From Tetrahymena thermophila SB210 (lineage: Eukaryota; Ciliophora; Oligohymenophorea; Hymenostomatida; Tetrahymenidae): a stretch of 64,000 bases of DNA. Under the pieces are notes generated by a model, which searched no databases, had not been told where the DNA came from, and saw only the letters and a list, made by a program, of their open reading frames with translations. The DNA lies in the NCBI RefSeq assembly GCF_000189635.1, contig NW_002476495.1:1-64000 (forward strand). Reading direction: 5' to 3'. How positions within the stretch are numbered: position 1 is the first letter of the stretch; every line of letters begins with the position of its first letter. This document shows positions 25,765-37,393 of the stretch, piece after piece. A program made the translations under genes and the position numbers.

Positions 25765-28700
25765 ATGAAATATTTGTACATTTAGACCATAATTTTATTC
25801 ATTATCTCCTCAAGTTCTTTTTTCTATTCAGTTTAATGTCGATCTACATAATTTACTTTTGCTGACTTATTAAATGAGGAAGAAGTAGAGTTAAATAGAA
25901 TGAAATCAAAGGTGGTATCTACATAGTCTGCTTTGAAAAATAAATTATAAGAAATAGAGGCTAACGATATTAGTTAATTCATTTAATTCAATGACAATAG
26001 TTAGAAATTAAGTAAAACTAACAACAATAGCAGCCATAAATTTTCAGATTTATTTCTTCAAACTACGCCATATGATAATTTTGAAAATTTATAAGAAGAA
26101 AAAGAGGATTAATTGATGGATTAGGAAAGCAATTATATTGAAACTGTTCCTCAGAATCTTTAGAGAAAGAATATTTTTGTTTTAAGCCAAAGCTAAATCA
26201 AAGACGTGCTCGGGAATTCCTCTTTTGATACAAGTATAAAAAAAGTAGATTAAGAAAATCCTTTGGAAGAGGCTTAGAAAAAATCTCCTCCTCAGGATAT
26301 AGCTGATCCTTCAGATCAGCAGCTTGAAAATATGAATTAAATCAACTAGTTATAGGGAGATAAAAAAAGTTAAACTCCTATGGAAACTAAATAGCCAGAA
26401 TAGATTTTAGGTCCTCCTGTTGGTGAAAAAGGAGAAGCAAAAGTTGCATAAAAGTCTGAAAAAGATATCAGTGATAAATAAGTTGAAAATGAAAAAAAAG
26501 ATGAGAATGCTAAAAAAAATATAGCTGGAGACTGCTAGATAAATGTTGATGATGGAATAATGAATTGTGAAAATGATAAAAATTAGATAAGACAAGATGA
26601 AGTCGATATTAAGGATATTGAATAAGATGTATCAGGAATATCAAAATATGAGATATCCTTGTATTGTGGTTTAATTTTGTGCGGTTTGATAATTCTTGTG
26701 TTACTTTTGGCTAGATTTAGATCTTCGATGAGTAAGTATTTAGAAAAATACTACATAAAGTCTCTCAGGATAATCATATTGGATGTTATAATTCTCATGA
26801 GTTTGAACACTCTTGTTCAGATTTTGTATTATAACAGATTTTTAGATGTCATCCAGCTAGAATATTTCAACATTTACGGGTTCACTATTACTTTTGCTTT
26901 CTTTAGTATTTTTTGGATACTGATTGCTACTATTTATGCCTATATTCTTTAGAATTTCAGCAACACTTACATGCTATATGAGAGGAATTGGATTCATAGA
27001 ATGGATTATTTAGAAGTAGATCCTGAGGATGAAACTGAAGCCTAATTTGAAGAGCGCCTCAAAAATATTTAATATTTTCTTATCAAAGAAGACTTTATCA
27101 TGCCTATCACTCACATTTGCTACACAGAACCAATGGTTTTAAGGGAGGATTTTAATTTTGCTGAGTACTTAGGAAGAGCTCAAGCAAAATGCCATTTACA
27201 ACTTTTTAATATTAGCTTAACTACTCTAATTATCTTAATTACTTTCTTTTTGATCGTTACAGTTATTGACCTCATTGAAGATTGGCTAATCGAGTGTTTA
27301 ATTTTTTTGTTATTACCTCTGATTTCCTTCATTGTTGGTTGGATAGAAAATAAAAGGCAGCTAATTATTGTTCAGCAACTTATCACAACAGCATCACACT
27401 AATACGAAATAGAATCTATTAAATTTCTCAATTTAGACTTGAAAAGACAAGCTCACTTTTCCAACAAAATCAAATATCCCAGCTATATTTAAGATTAACA
27501 CGTTTACACTGAAGAAGCAACTAGCAGACATCAGTCTCTCTTTCCCTTTAGGGCTGTGTAATTCCCTCTTAAATTAGTGCACTTTACCCTTGTCCTCTAG
27601 ATTGTTTGGATCATGGTTTTCCTATTTAATTACTCTAAATAACTCACTAAAAGTTGGGAATGCTAAGTTATATTTTCTATTGGTTTATTCTTGATTCTCT
27701 TTCAACTATTCTTTGTTATCCCATTTTTCTTAAAGAAATATGCTGTTAATACTCATATCTAGCAGTTAAAAGACCCATAAATTATTGAGAAAGTTGTCTC
27801 AAATTAAAAGGAGCAAATTACTCTGGCCTTTTAAAAGCTGTATCGCTTGATAAAACACTTGAGAAGATAGAATAATCCCAAGAGAAATCATATTAAACTT
27901 CGCCCTGAAATCATAGAATAACTGAAATAAATAGAACAAATGAAACTAAAAAGCATCGATCAGCTGATACACAAACTAGGATACCTCAACTACTAAAATG
28001 ATGAATTCTACTATTTGGAGAAAGCTTTGCTATAAATTTAATAGTCAAATTCGAGTTAGCCTTCTTCTCAAGCTTCTCTTGAACACTAAACAAAGTATAA
28101 TTTAGATGGAAATAATGAAAAAAATTAAAAAGAAAAAGAGTAAGATTAAGAACAGGTAGAAAATCCAAGGCCAACTGCTAACCCAAGAAACCAAGGAAGT
28201 ATTTTACCTTAAAAAACTCATCTAAATAAGCCAGAAGGATAAGAAGAACAAAAAGATGAAAATGATTCACTTGTTAATCTATCTGAAGACTTAATTAATT
28301 AAAATAAAGGAGAGTAAGATAAAGATTTGTCTCTAGTTGACATAGAGGCTGACGAAATCAATAAAAAAAGTTCCATAGATAAATAAGATGAAGAATCTGT
28401 GAAAATTGAAATAGATTTGCGAGATTCAACTGAAAAGAAAGCTGAACAAAAAGACTCTGATAAAAATAAACAAAATGAAAAAAATGTAGATCAAAATATG
28501 TCTGATGGAAGCATATAGCTGCTGAAAAAAAAATCAATTGATGAAAAACAATAAGAAGAATAAAGTAGATTTGTACTTTCGGTGCTTCTAAAATTGTGCA
28601 GTGTGTACACTCAAGAAGTTGTTTTAGATCCTTACAAAGCATCTTATGAGACATTACTTGAAATGTTTAATCACAAATAAATTATTACTATCGAAGAGTT

Positions 28701-28884
28701 CAAAAAAATTATAACTCAGTAGTACAACAAGATAGAATAAGAATAGCTAGATATTATTCTAGATAAAGAAGATATCAAATTGATTGTAAATGAGGTATTC
28801 TATCTAGAAGATAAGTATGAAAAAATTCATATCAGTAGAGTTGCATCTCTCCTCAGAAATTCTATTGAAATGCTACCTCGTTGA
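25765..28884 (+). CDS. Signal-peptide-bearing multi-pass (about 7 TM) membrane protein, unknown function
   Basis: A single uninterrupted 1040-codon frame. The ATG at 25765 is chosen because it gives a clean signal peptide, MKYLYIQTIILFIISSSSFF, with likely cleavage near residues 22-26. Residues 27-290 form an acidic, Gln/Asn-rich ectodomain. Hydrophobic segments follow at about 297-318, 335-357, 371-395, 479-505, 507-527, 603-625 and 633-656. Residues 660-900 are charged and low-complexity (Lys/Glu/Asp/Gln). A better-ordered C-terminal part from about 915 ends in RVASLLRNSIEMLPR before TGA. The conserved-looking stretch FIMPITHICYTEPMVLRED lies between TM3 and TM4. I cannot place it in a known channel, transporter or receptor family; 7 TM with two closely paired helices does not match a standard GPCR spacing. 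Surface or endomembrane location is inferred from the signal peptide. Confidence 0.8.
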
Positions 28885-29158
28885 TTCAATTTTCTATTTT
28901 TTATTTATTATAACTCAAATTCATGTTTAATTTATTTATTCAATAACTTCCTCAATAAAATTAATTGCAAACCTACCTCAACAAAAATTAAAATAATTTC
29001 AGTTATTAATAAATTATTTCTAAAATATATTAAAGCACAAATTATTTAAAATCACACAATTTAATTAAATTAATTATTATGTTTTGCTTTTTAATATTTA
29101 TATTATTAAAATAATTCATAATATAATTAAAAAGTGTTAATTTAACTTATTTAAATAA

Positions 29159-29205
<47 letters not shown>

Positions 29206-29691
29206 ATATATTCTTCTTATTTTAAATATTTAGCAAAATAAGTATTATTATTTATTTATTTACCTGCTTGCTTGAATACATACTATTTTTATAAAAACCA
29301 TTCATATCAATATTTAATAAATTTTTTATAATTATCTGAATTAATTTATAAAATAAATAATAAACTTAAAAGTCTCACATATTTATTATCTATTAATTTT
29401 GCTCAGTCTAATACTACATCTTTAATATTTCATAACATTTTATTAAATTAAAATTTTTTTTTCTAAATACTCTAATTACTCATTAATTTTGAGCCACTAA
29501 TAAAAATATATTAATAACCAAAAAATAATTATAAATCTTTAATTAATACATATATGAAAATATAATATATATTCTTATATACGAATTATTAAGGTGAATT
29601 TACCAAAGATAAAAATAGCATATTTATAATATTCAAAAAAAAAAATAATATATAAATTAATTTAATTTCTTTTGTTGTTTGTTTGACTTTT
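28885..29691. other. Convergent intergenic region with AAAT microsatellite
   Basis: About 0.8 kb between two convergent genes. Apart from the AAAT run at 29157-29208 it is A/T-rich low-complexity sequence. No gene signal. Confidence 0.6.
29157..29208. repeat. (AAAT)n microsatellite
   Basis: About 13 uninterrupted AAAT units, the longest simple repeat in the window apart from the telomere. Non-coding. Confidence 0.95.
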
Positions 29692-31451
29692 TCATGGATT
29701 TATTGTTTTGCTATCTCGAGAAAATAAAGATGCTTTTCTTATGTTCTATAAATCTAAGTAATACAAAATTAATCTTTCCAAACCAATACAGCAGCCTCCA
29801 TGCGGATAAGCACCATAAGAAATTACATCAATATATTTTTTTATTGAATTAATATCAATTCCATATTGTAAAGCTCTTTTTTCTAAAGATAAAGGATCAT
29901 GATTTCTTTGTGATCCAGATGCTATTTCTCCGTTTCTTAAAAAGAATTTGTAAGAATATGTATAATTAGGCTCTTCATCACAAACTATATCCATAAAATT
30001 ACTTGAAATAGATGGAAATTGAGTGATTATATAGAAATCTGTATCATACTTTTAACTTATTATTTTACTTAATTTTACTTAATTTATATTATCTAAATAA
30101 TCCATCTAATTTTAGACTTCACCTAATAAACTACAAGCTTCCTAAAATGAAATTTACAGAACAGGTTTTTTTATTTTAAGCGTTTAAGAAGGAAAATATT
30201 CTTTAACAATTTGTAGCTCTTATTAAAACATCATTTCTAAACTTAAAAATATACTAAAAAGTAAGTCTGTTACGATATCAATAACCTCTTAGTAGCTTTC
30301 TTTGATTTCCATTTCAAGATTCATTCCAATAAATTCACATAGAGTGTGATGAGTTCTACCATGAAGTTTCCTATAAATAGGACCTATTTCAAAGACTCTT
30401 TCAAAATCAGATTAAATAGCCATTTATGAATAAAACTTTGGAAAATTACTTAGTTAAGCATCTATACCAAAATAATCAAGAGAAAAGCTATCAGAATATT
30501 CTTTTTTAAAGCTCTAAATTATTTTAGGAGTATGAATTTCTATAAACCCTTAAAGCAATAAATTTTCTCTAAACATCTGGCAAATACTTGACTTCAGCCT
30601 GAATATAGCTTGCTAAGCAGAGGTTCTTAAATCAATAACTTTATTGATGGTATTAAATAAAAACGAATTATTTATTGCTTTTCTATCTTCTAAATCTATT
30701 TCTTCATTTTCATCACTAATTTCTTTTAAACTTTTTTTTTTTATTCTTTAAATATCTGCTACTCCATAATTAAGAGAACTACTCCTAGATACTACAAATA
30801 TTTTTTTCAAACAAATTTCATATTAAGATGAAGCACAATTGATAGGAATATTAGGTTTTTAAACTATTCCATGAATATCTATTATTGACTCAAGGTGTAT
30901 CTTTTTAATCCATTTAATCATAGTTTTAGAAGTTATATCAGCTTGCTTTTGTGCAACAACTTAAATATTTTAAGATTGTTGTCTTACAATTAAAAACGCA
31001 CAATTTCCAATAATCCTTAGATTATGCAACCTCCCTCTAATCAAGATATTCTTTCCTAAAAAAGAATCATCAATATCCTTAATCTATATGTTTTGTTTAT
31101 TAAAAAATTTTCATTTATTTTTAAAAGTTTTTTATTGCTAAAAAAATCAATTGTATCATGAAAAATAATTATGAAGAGTAGAGTTACTTAAATCCATTTC
31201 TTGTTTGTTTATTATAAGCTCTAGACAAGTTAATAGTCTCCATAATTTTCCTTAAGAGAATCGTCATTGAGCTCTTAAACCCACTTTTCTTCATTTTATA
31301 AAGCTTCATTTTTTATTTTTATTAACTTATTTTATTTTAATTTTATTTTTATTGAATTTTAATTATTAGAATAATTTTCTTCAAAATTCTATTTATTTTC
31401 TTATATTTCTTCTGATATTTTTTAAGCAGATTCTTATAAACATTCAGCCAT
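29692..31451 (-). CDS. Aspartyl-tRNA synthetase-like protein with altered active site
   Basis: Minus strand: exon 1 31451-31188, intron 31187-31084 (104 nt, phase 0), exon 2 31083-29692; 551 aa. Order of domains follows eukaryotic cytosolic AspRS: N-terminal extension; OB-fold anticodon-binding domain (ILIRGRLHNLR, about 100-110); the KVIDLRTSAQQAIFRLKS linker; class II motif 1 (GFIEIHTPKI); motif 2 (VFEIGPIYRKLHGRTHHTL, about 318-340); RNGEIASGSQR (about 475); motif 3 (CCIGLERLILYYLDL, about 520); and the typical end QNIRKASLFSRD. Normal AspRS charges tRNA-Asp. Here several usual aspartate/ATP-site positions differ: the SEGG segment after motif 1 is missing, the QSPQ motif reads SNFPK, the RAE of motif 2 reads RKL, and the AVRPFY segment reads SISSNF. 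The motif-2 Arg and motif-3 Arg remain. It may be an inactive or neofunctionalised paralogue rather than the housekeeping enzyme. Confidence 0.88.
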
Positions 31452-32137
31452 TTGTTTTTAAAACTATTCTTTTTATTTTTAAAAATCACTTTTTTGATGA
31501 AAAATTGATAGAATCTTTGAAAATATGTTTTAATTTCAAATTTATTTATATTTCATTTACTTTTGAATGAAATTAAGTAAATACTTAGAAAATTCAATGG
31601 AAACAAATGAATTTTCGTGAATTTTAATCAAAATTACAAAATTTTTAATAAAAAATTTATATATTCCCCACAAAACTTGTAGGTAAATTATCTTAATTAA
31701 CATTAAATTTCACTTATTTGAAATCAAAATGGCATTTTACTCTTTTTTTTCTGTCAAAAATAAGAAAAAAAATGTTTTGACTTTACAATCAATAATCTGA
31801 ATTTAGTTAGATAGATATCTTATTAATAAATTTTAATTAAGTTTTTCTAAACTTTTTTTAAATATTATCAAAAATTAATTTGATTTTATAATAATTAAAT
31901 TTAATACATAAATAAATAAATTTAAATATTTTATTTAATTATGAATTAATAAGCAAATTTAATAAAGTGAATAAATATAAATATATTTTGAATATTGTTA
32001 ATCTGAATTATATTTTTTTATAACAGATAGATATTAATTATTTAATGGAATGTAAGCATATGTAAATAAAAAGATTATTTATTTATTATCGGTTTTTTTA
32101 TATTTGATTTCATATGAATGATTAATTCTAAAATCAA
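31452..32137. other. Gene-free AT-rich intergenic region
   Basis: About 0.7 kb between two same-strand genes; it contains the promoter of the AspRS-like gene and the 3' flank of the F-box gene. No other signal is seen. Confidence 0.6.
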
Positions 32138-33430
32138 TCAGCTTATTGGTGGGTAAATTTGCTATATTTATTTGCTATGCTAACTATATTTAATTATTTT
32201 CTAGTTAATATTTGGTCTTAAGGGGAATTCATCGATATTAGCTGTGATAATATCTCCAGTTTAGAGGTCTCTAAACTAAAATGACCCTTTCATGCTGCCG
32301 GTAAAACCTTTTTATGGACAACAACTTTGATAAACAAAGTCTTCGCATCCTTAAAATACTTCTGGGTACATACCAATAACTCCAGGGCCTGAAACTATTT
32401 CTTCTTTATCAGGAACGGCATCACATTTGATTACCCAATTTCTAGTTGTCAATTTATATCTTTTGTTTGGTGCTACTCCATTATCAGAAATTCTTATTGT
32501 GTATGTGTAGAAAAAGCCATCTAGTGAGTTACTTTAATCAAATGGAACGAAATAAGCTGTAGCCCTTATTCTAATTCCTAAAGTAGTAGTGTCAGAGCCT
32601 GGGTGATATAATGTATCTACTAAATCGAGACATTAAAAATCTGGATCATAGTTGGCGTATTGCACATTTTCTAAGAAAGACTAAATAGATTGATCATGAA
32701 TGCATAGATACATATCTCCATTTTGCTCAACGGATAGAAAACTATAAATGCACTCTCTTCCATGTTGAAGGAAATTTTCGCAATCTATATAAAGTCTCTT
32801 AGTGCTTTACTAATTATATTAAACTTTAACAAAAGGAAGTGCTTTCATATTTTAGAGGAATCCGCATGGAGGTTGAGAGAAAGGTGTAAAATTAAAAGCA
32901 ATAATTGTGTTGTAATAAGAAATTTTTCCAAAAAGAAAAATGTTTTTCAATATTTATTATTAATCAGACTCAGATATTTCATCTTGACCATTCAATACTC
33001 TATAAAGTAGTAGGATATCACGTGGGAGACAAGGATAGTCTAATTTAAAAGTAGAAATTATATTTTTTACTTTTTTTTGATCAGAAACGAATGGTTTTTC
33101 AAGTTATAAGTCTTTAAAATAATCTATATTTGTATCTTCATTTTACTTTTTTAATAACAGATTAATGATTCTTTTGAAGCTGGTCACTTTTTGCATATTC
33201 AGCTCAAAATATTGCTTGTAAGTAATATCAGCAGGCTTTTTATCATAAACGATATTATCATTTTCAAAATAACTAGAATGGCAGATTATCTTATAAGTAT
33301 AATCATTCTACAGCATAGAGTACAAGCTTTTACAAGAGCAGAGTAGATTAAATTATTATTTAAGATTTAAAAAGCTTAATATTGCAAAAATGCAACTTTA
33401 GTCTAACTTTTGAAAGGTTTGGTTTTACAT
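32138..33430 (-). CDS. FBXO3-like F-box protein with SMI1/KNR4 and ApaG domains
   Basis: Single-exon minus-strand gene, ATG 33430-33428 to TGA 32140-32138, 430 aa (vertebrate FBXO3 is about 470). Residues about 7-40 (SCIFAILSFLNLKQQFNLLC) form an F-box. The middle third contains the SMI1/KNR4-type feature LPRDILLLYRVLNGQDE. The C-terminal ApaG/DUF525 domain (about 285-405) has YTYTIRISDNG, RNWVIKCD, VSGPGVIGMYPEVFQG, FVYQSCCP, GSMKGSFQF and the closing ANIDEFPLRP. This three-domain order is diagnostic of FBXO3. The F-box recruits Skp1 in an SCF ubiquitin ligase; the ApaG domain is the presumed substrate-recognition module. Acts in cytosol or nucleus. No TM or signal peptide. Confidence 0.92.
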
Positions 33431-34259
33431 TATTCTAAATAAAATTCTTGAATTATAAAGTTATTACTTCTAAATTTCTTTTGCTTGCTTGCTTGCTTCT
33501 TTCTTTGATTGATTTTTTAATTAAATATCTTATCTGATCTTATCTTATTTATAAATATTTTTATTACTATTAGAAAAAAGAACGTACTTTTACTAAGAAT
33601 CTTCCTTAAATAGAAATAAATTAATTAATAAATTTAGAGTGAATGAAAATATCATTCATTTTGTAATATTAAATATAAATATATAGTAGATATTATAATT
33701 ATATAAAATGTATAGTATCCTAAAATAAAGCATTTTTGAAGGCTGCACACTGAAAATTTAGATATTAAGGTTTATATTTTATTTTTTTTTTTAGTTATTA
33801 TTCGCTTATATTATTGTATAAAAATAAGGTATTAAAACTGCTTCATATTTCATATGATCTACTAGCCAATAAAATATGATACACTGGTATTTATCTTGCT
33901 TTTTACATCGTTTATTTATATTGTTAGAAACTAAAGTACTTAATAATTATGATATAAAAATAAATATTATAATTATTTTATTGATTAGCAACAATATTAA
34001 TTTTATTAATTATTTAATAATTTATAAACAAAAAAACCAAAAATTAAATACAAACAATTGCTTCTACTTAGCCATTCCTTTATTTTTATTTTGTATATAA
34101 TATTTATTTTCTTAAAATAACAAAATTTTTTTATTTATTTTGATTAAAATTAATTTAATAAATAAGTAGAATAAACTAATAAATAAAGAAAATAGAAAAT
34201 AATATATAAAGATAGATAGATAGAAAAGTATATAATAAGAAACTGAAATTGTTTTAAAC
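33431..34259. other. Divergent intergenic region
   Basis: About 0.8 kb between two divergently transcribed genes, so it contains both promoters. It starts with CTTG-type repeats near 33480-33500 and is otherwise A/T-rich. A 74-codon standard-code frame at 33876-34100 is pure A/T drift and is not called. Confidence 0.6.
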
Positions 34260-36577
34260 ATGATGATTTTAAATAAATTAGATTTATTTTCGCAACCTTT
34301 CCTCTTTCTATAAGGTAGAAATTCTTTTAAAAAAGGAACTATTTTAGGGGTTATAATTTCATTACTCATTTTGTCAATTATAATTATATATTTCGTATAC
34401 TTGACTTTGCAATATTTTGAAAATAAGATTGACCCAATATTTAGATCATAAAGCTTTATTACTAATGATTTAATACAAATTTCACTTCAAGAAAATTTAA
34501 TTGCATTTAGATTTGATTATGAAATAAATTTAAGCATAGACTAGTATTAAAATTAGATGAATCTTACATATATTGTACCTTTAGCAACAATGTCATTTAA
34601 AAATTAATAAAGTTTTAGTTTGACTCATATCAATATCATAAAATGTTCGATGCCAGAATTAACAGGATATTACTGCTTGGATTATACAGAACTTGAGAAC
34701 AAATACTTAGAATTGAGTAGCAATCAAAATATTTTTTCTTCTATATCAATTTATATTTATTCTTGCTAAGTTATAGATAATATAAAAAGTTTTGTTCCAA
34801 ATAACTGTGCAAATTAAACTGATATAAATAACCTTATTGATGGAAATACAGCTTAACTTAATTTAAAGATATATACTTAATAATACAATATTACTAGCAA
34901 ATAATATTAAGTTGGCTTTAAAAATGAGTTTATGTATACATAATCAAATTAATATTTTTTGCACACTGTCAAAGCACAAAATTAAATTACAAAAGTAAAG
35001 GATGGCTTTATTATTCAATCAGAATAGTATAACTCTAGCCCAATAAATTATGAAATTTAGAGTTAAGTTTTCTCAAACTCAAATGATAGTCCTTACTTGT
35101 AAGTAAACTTGCAGATTGATGAAGCTGTTTTCTAGGTTTTGATTTAGTTTGCTACATTTCCAGAAATACTAGCTCTTGTTAACAGTGCTTTTAACTTACT
35201 TATTATGTTTGGATTTTTTTGCAAAAGATTTTCATAGAAAGCAATATTAAAAGATCTAATTCAAATATTCAGGTAGAATATGCACCAAAGCTGTTGCAAA
35301 GAATTTCTAAATTAAAGTTAAATTCTTTAACAAAATGGCTCTGAAATCAGTAAATAAGCAAATCTTGAAAAAGAAGAAGAAATCTTAGAAGATAAAAATT
35401 CTTTTACCATTAATGTTCCTAATTTTATGGTAAAATCAAAAGAAAATATAGAAGTCAATTAAACAAAAATATAAAGCCAAAATATTACAGTTGATATTTT
35501 TTCAAATTTTCAAGATGAAATTCTGGAAACAAATGAAGAAAATTAATAAATTAATTAAAAACAAAAAGAATAACAAGCTTTTAAGTTTAAGGGATATTAG
35601 TAAAACTAGAATATTCAACTAGGAAACATTTTTTAAGACAAATTATCTAGCAATATAACAACAAACAAATCCTTCAACTTAAATTAATTTAGACGGTCTC
35701 CAATAATTAAATAAAATTAAGATGAATCTAATATTTCTAAATTTAAACATTAAGATAATTTAAATAATGAATAATGTAAATAATTTTTTAATCAATAATA
35801 AAAAGAAAAATTTTAAAACTATAGAGAATCCTGCTAATAAGAGTATAAATTTAATAACACTTAATAAAATTTTTAGTTATTACAAAATGACTGTGCAATT
35901 ACTAGGCTATACTCTAAAAAATCAAGCAATTCTAATATTATTTCTCCTAAGTCAAATGAGAGATAGGTTACTAAAAATTAAGCTGATTTTATATTTTAAT
36001 CTCAAGATCCAAATATTGATATTTATGAATGCCAATGCTAAAAGGTACCATCTCTTTAAGAAGAAAATAAGAAATTTAGCTTTGGAAATTTAATAAATCG
36101 ATTTATTCTTAAAACGCTTAATTGTAAATAACAAAAAGGCAAAAACAACACGTGTCTAACAGATTTGGGAAACCATGAAAAAGAATTTTTATATAAATAT
36201 GCTGTAAAATATATGGATATCTAATAATTATTTAAAGATATCATATTTCTAAAAAAATCTATTATGATTTTGTTAACAAAAGAATAATTAGCAGCTATTA
36301 AGTTAGTAGGATATTCTTCAAATTATATTGAGCAAATACCTGTAAAAAATTAACAAAAAGGTACATTTTTAACATTATTTTATTTAAATTTAAATATTTT
36401 TCTTAAAATTAAGAAAAAAAATCTAATTACTTTGAGAAGCAGCTAGATATTTTAAATTCAATAGACTTGTAATCCAAATATTTGTAAAAATTTATTAAAA
36501 AATACAGCTTAAACAAGAGTTTAGATATTGTAGATTAAAGAATTTTATCTTCAATAAACTTCTTCTAAAAACCTTGA
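34260..36577 (+). CDS. Tetrahymena-type membrane protein, two TM segments, function unknown
   Basis: Exon 1 34260-36360, a 53-nt phase-1 intron 36361-36413, exon 2 36414-36577; 754 aa. Two adjacent ATGs start the frame. The N-terminus, LDLFSQPFLFLQGRNSFKKG, leads into a TM helix of about 22 residues (TILGVIISLLILSIIIIYFV). An extracellular or lumenal domain of about 270 residues follows, then a second TM near residue 310 (FATFPEILALVNSAFNLLIM) and a cysteine pair (NMHQSCCKEF). A long Asn/Gln/Lys-rich cytoplasmic region follows, closing with the helical tail NYFEKQLDILNSIDLQSKYL. This layout, N-terminal TM with a FLFQ..G..KKG-type start, is one I associate with a large Tetrahymena-only family; no biochemical function is known to me. 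The 3' end is duplicated in tandem just downstream. Confidence 0.82.
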
Positions 36578-36834
36578 AATTATTTTGCTTTGAATAGAAA
36601 GTAAAAATATTATTACTAAATTTTAACTGTTAATTTAAAATAAGCTATCAAATAAGCAAACAAATTTATTGTATTAAAAGATTAAAGTATTTTATATTCG
36701 ACAAACTACTTCTCAAAACCTTGAAATTATTTTGCTTTGAATAGAAAGAAAAAATATTATTGCTAAATTTTAGCTGTTGTTATAAAATTAGCTAGCTATC
36801 AAATAAACTAACAAATTTATTTTATTAAAAAAAG
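36541..36834. repeat. 147-bp tandem duplication of the gene's 3' end
   Basis: The segment 36541-36687, which contains the last codons and TGA of the preceding gene, is repeated at 36688-36834. Diagnostic shared strings are CCTTGAAATTATTTTGCTTT at about 36572 and 36719. The period is 147, a multiple of three. The second copy lies wholly in the 3' flank and still has the TGA at the equivalent place. Confidence 0.88.
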
Positions 36835-37393
36835 AAGTTAATAATTTATATGATAATTTTTTTAAGCTTTAATGCTGTAAAAATTTGAAATTTTATTAAG
36901 TCTTAATATTATTTATTTATTTATCATACTTTTTTTGCTAAGTTATTCAAAACTTTTGTTAAATTTTTTAAATTAATTTCAGTTATCAATTAACTTTAAA
37001 TATAAAGGAAATAAATGAAAAATTTAGAATAAAATAATTTTATTCTTTTAATCAAATAATTTTTAAAATTATAAATTAAATAAAAGAAGATATATTTTAT
37101 TTTTTCTTTAAAATAAATATTTATTTTGAGGTAGATTGCAAAATTTTTTAATTTACAGTTTTTAAAAATACAAAAATTTAAAAAAGAAGTTTTCGAAAGG
37201 AAAAACTTCCTCAATCAACAAACTAAACAATATTTAAATTTTTAAGGAAAAAAGAAAAAACAGTATCAAAGGTTATTAATAAAATATAAAAATTTATTAA
37301 GCTGATTTTTAAGATTAAAATAAACAAAAAATGCTTGAAAATACAAATATTTTCGAAAGTTTAAATGATGTATGATATAAAATAAAAAAATTT
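36578..37393. other. Intergenic region between two plus-strand genes
   Basis: After the second copy of the 147-bp repeat (to 36834), the rest to 37393 is A/T-rich. A 72-codon minus-strand standard-code frame at 36996-37214 lacks coding character. The LRR gene promoter should lie in the last few hundred bases. Confidence 0.55.

Noticed and set aside
33876..34100. Plus-strand 74-codon ORF in the intergenic region
   Set aside because: Composition is Ile/Asn/Tyr/Leu drift as expected from random AT-rich DNA; no splice or homology support.
34112..34369. Minus-strand 85-codon ORF with hydrophobic stretch
   Set aside because: It overlaps the N-terminal TM region of the plus-strand gene starting at 34260, whose frame runs for 700 codons.
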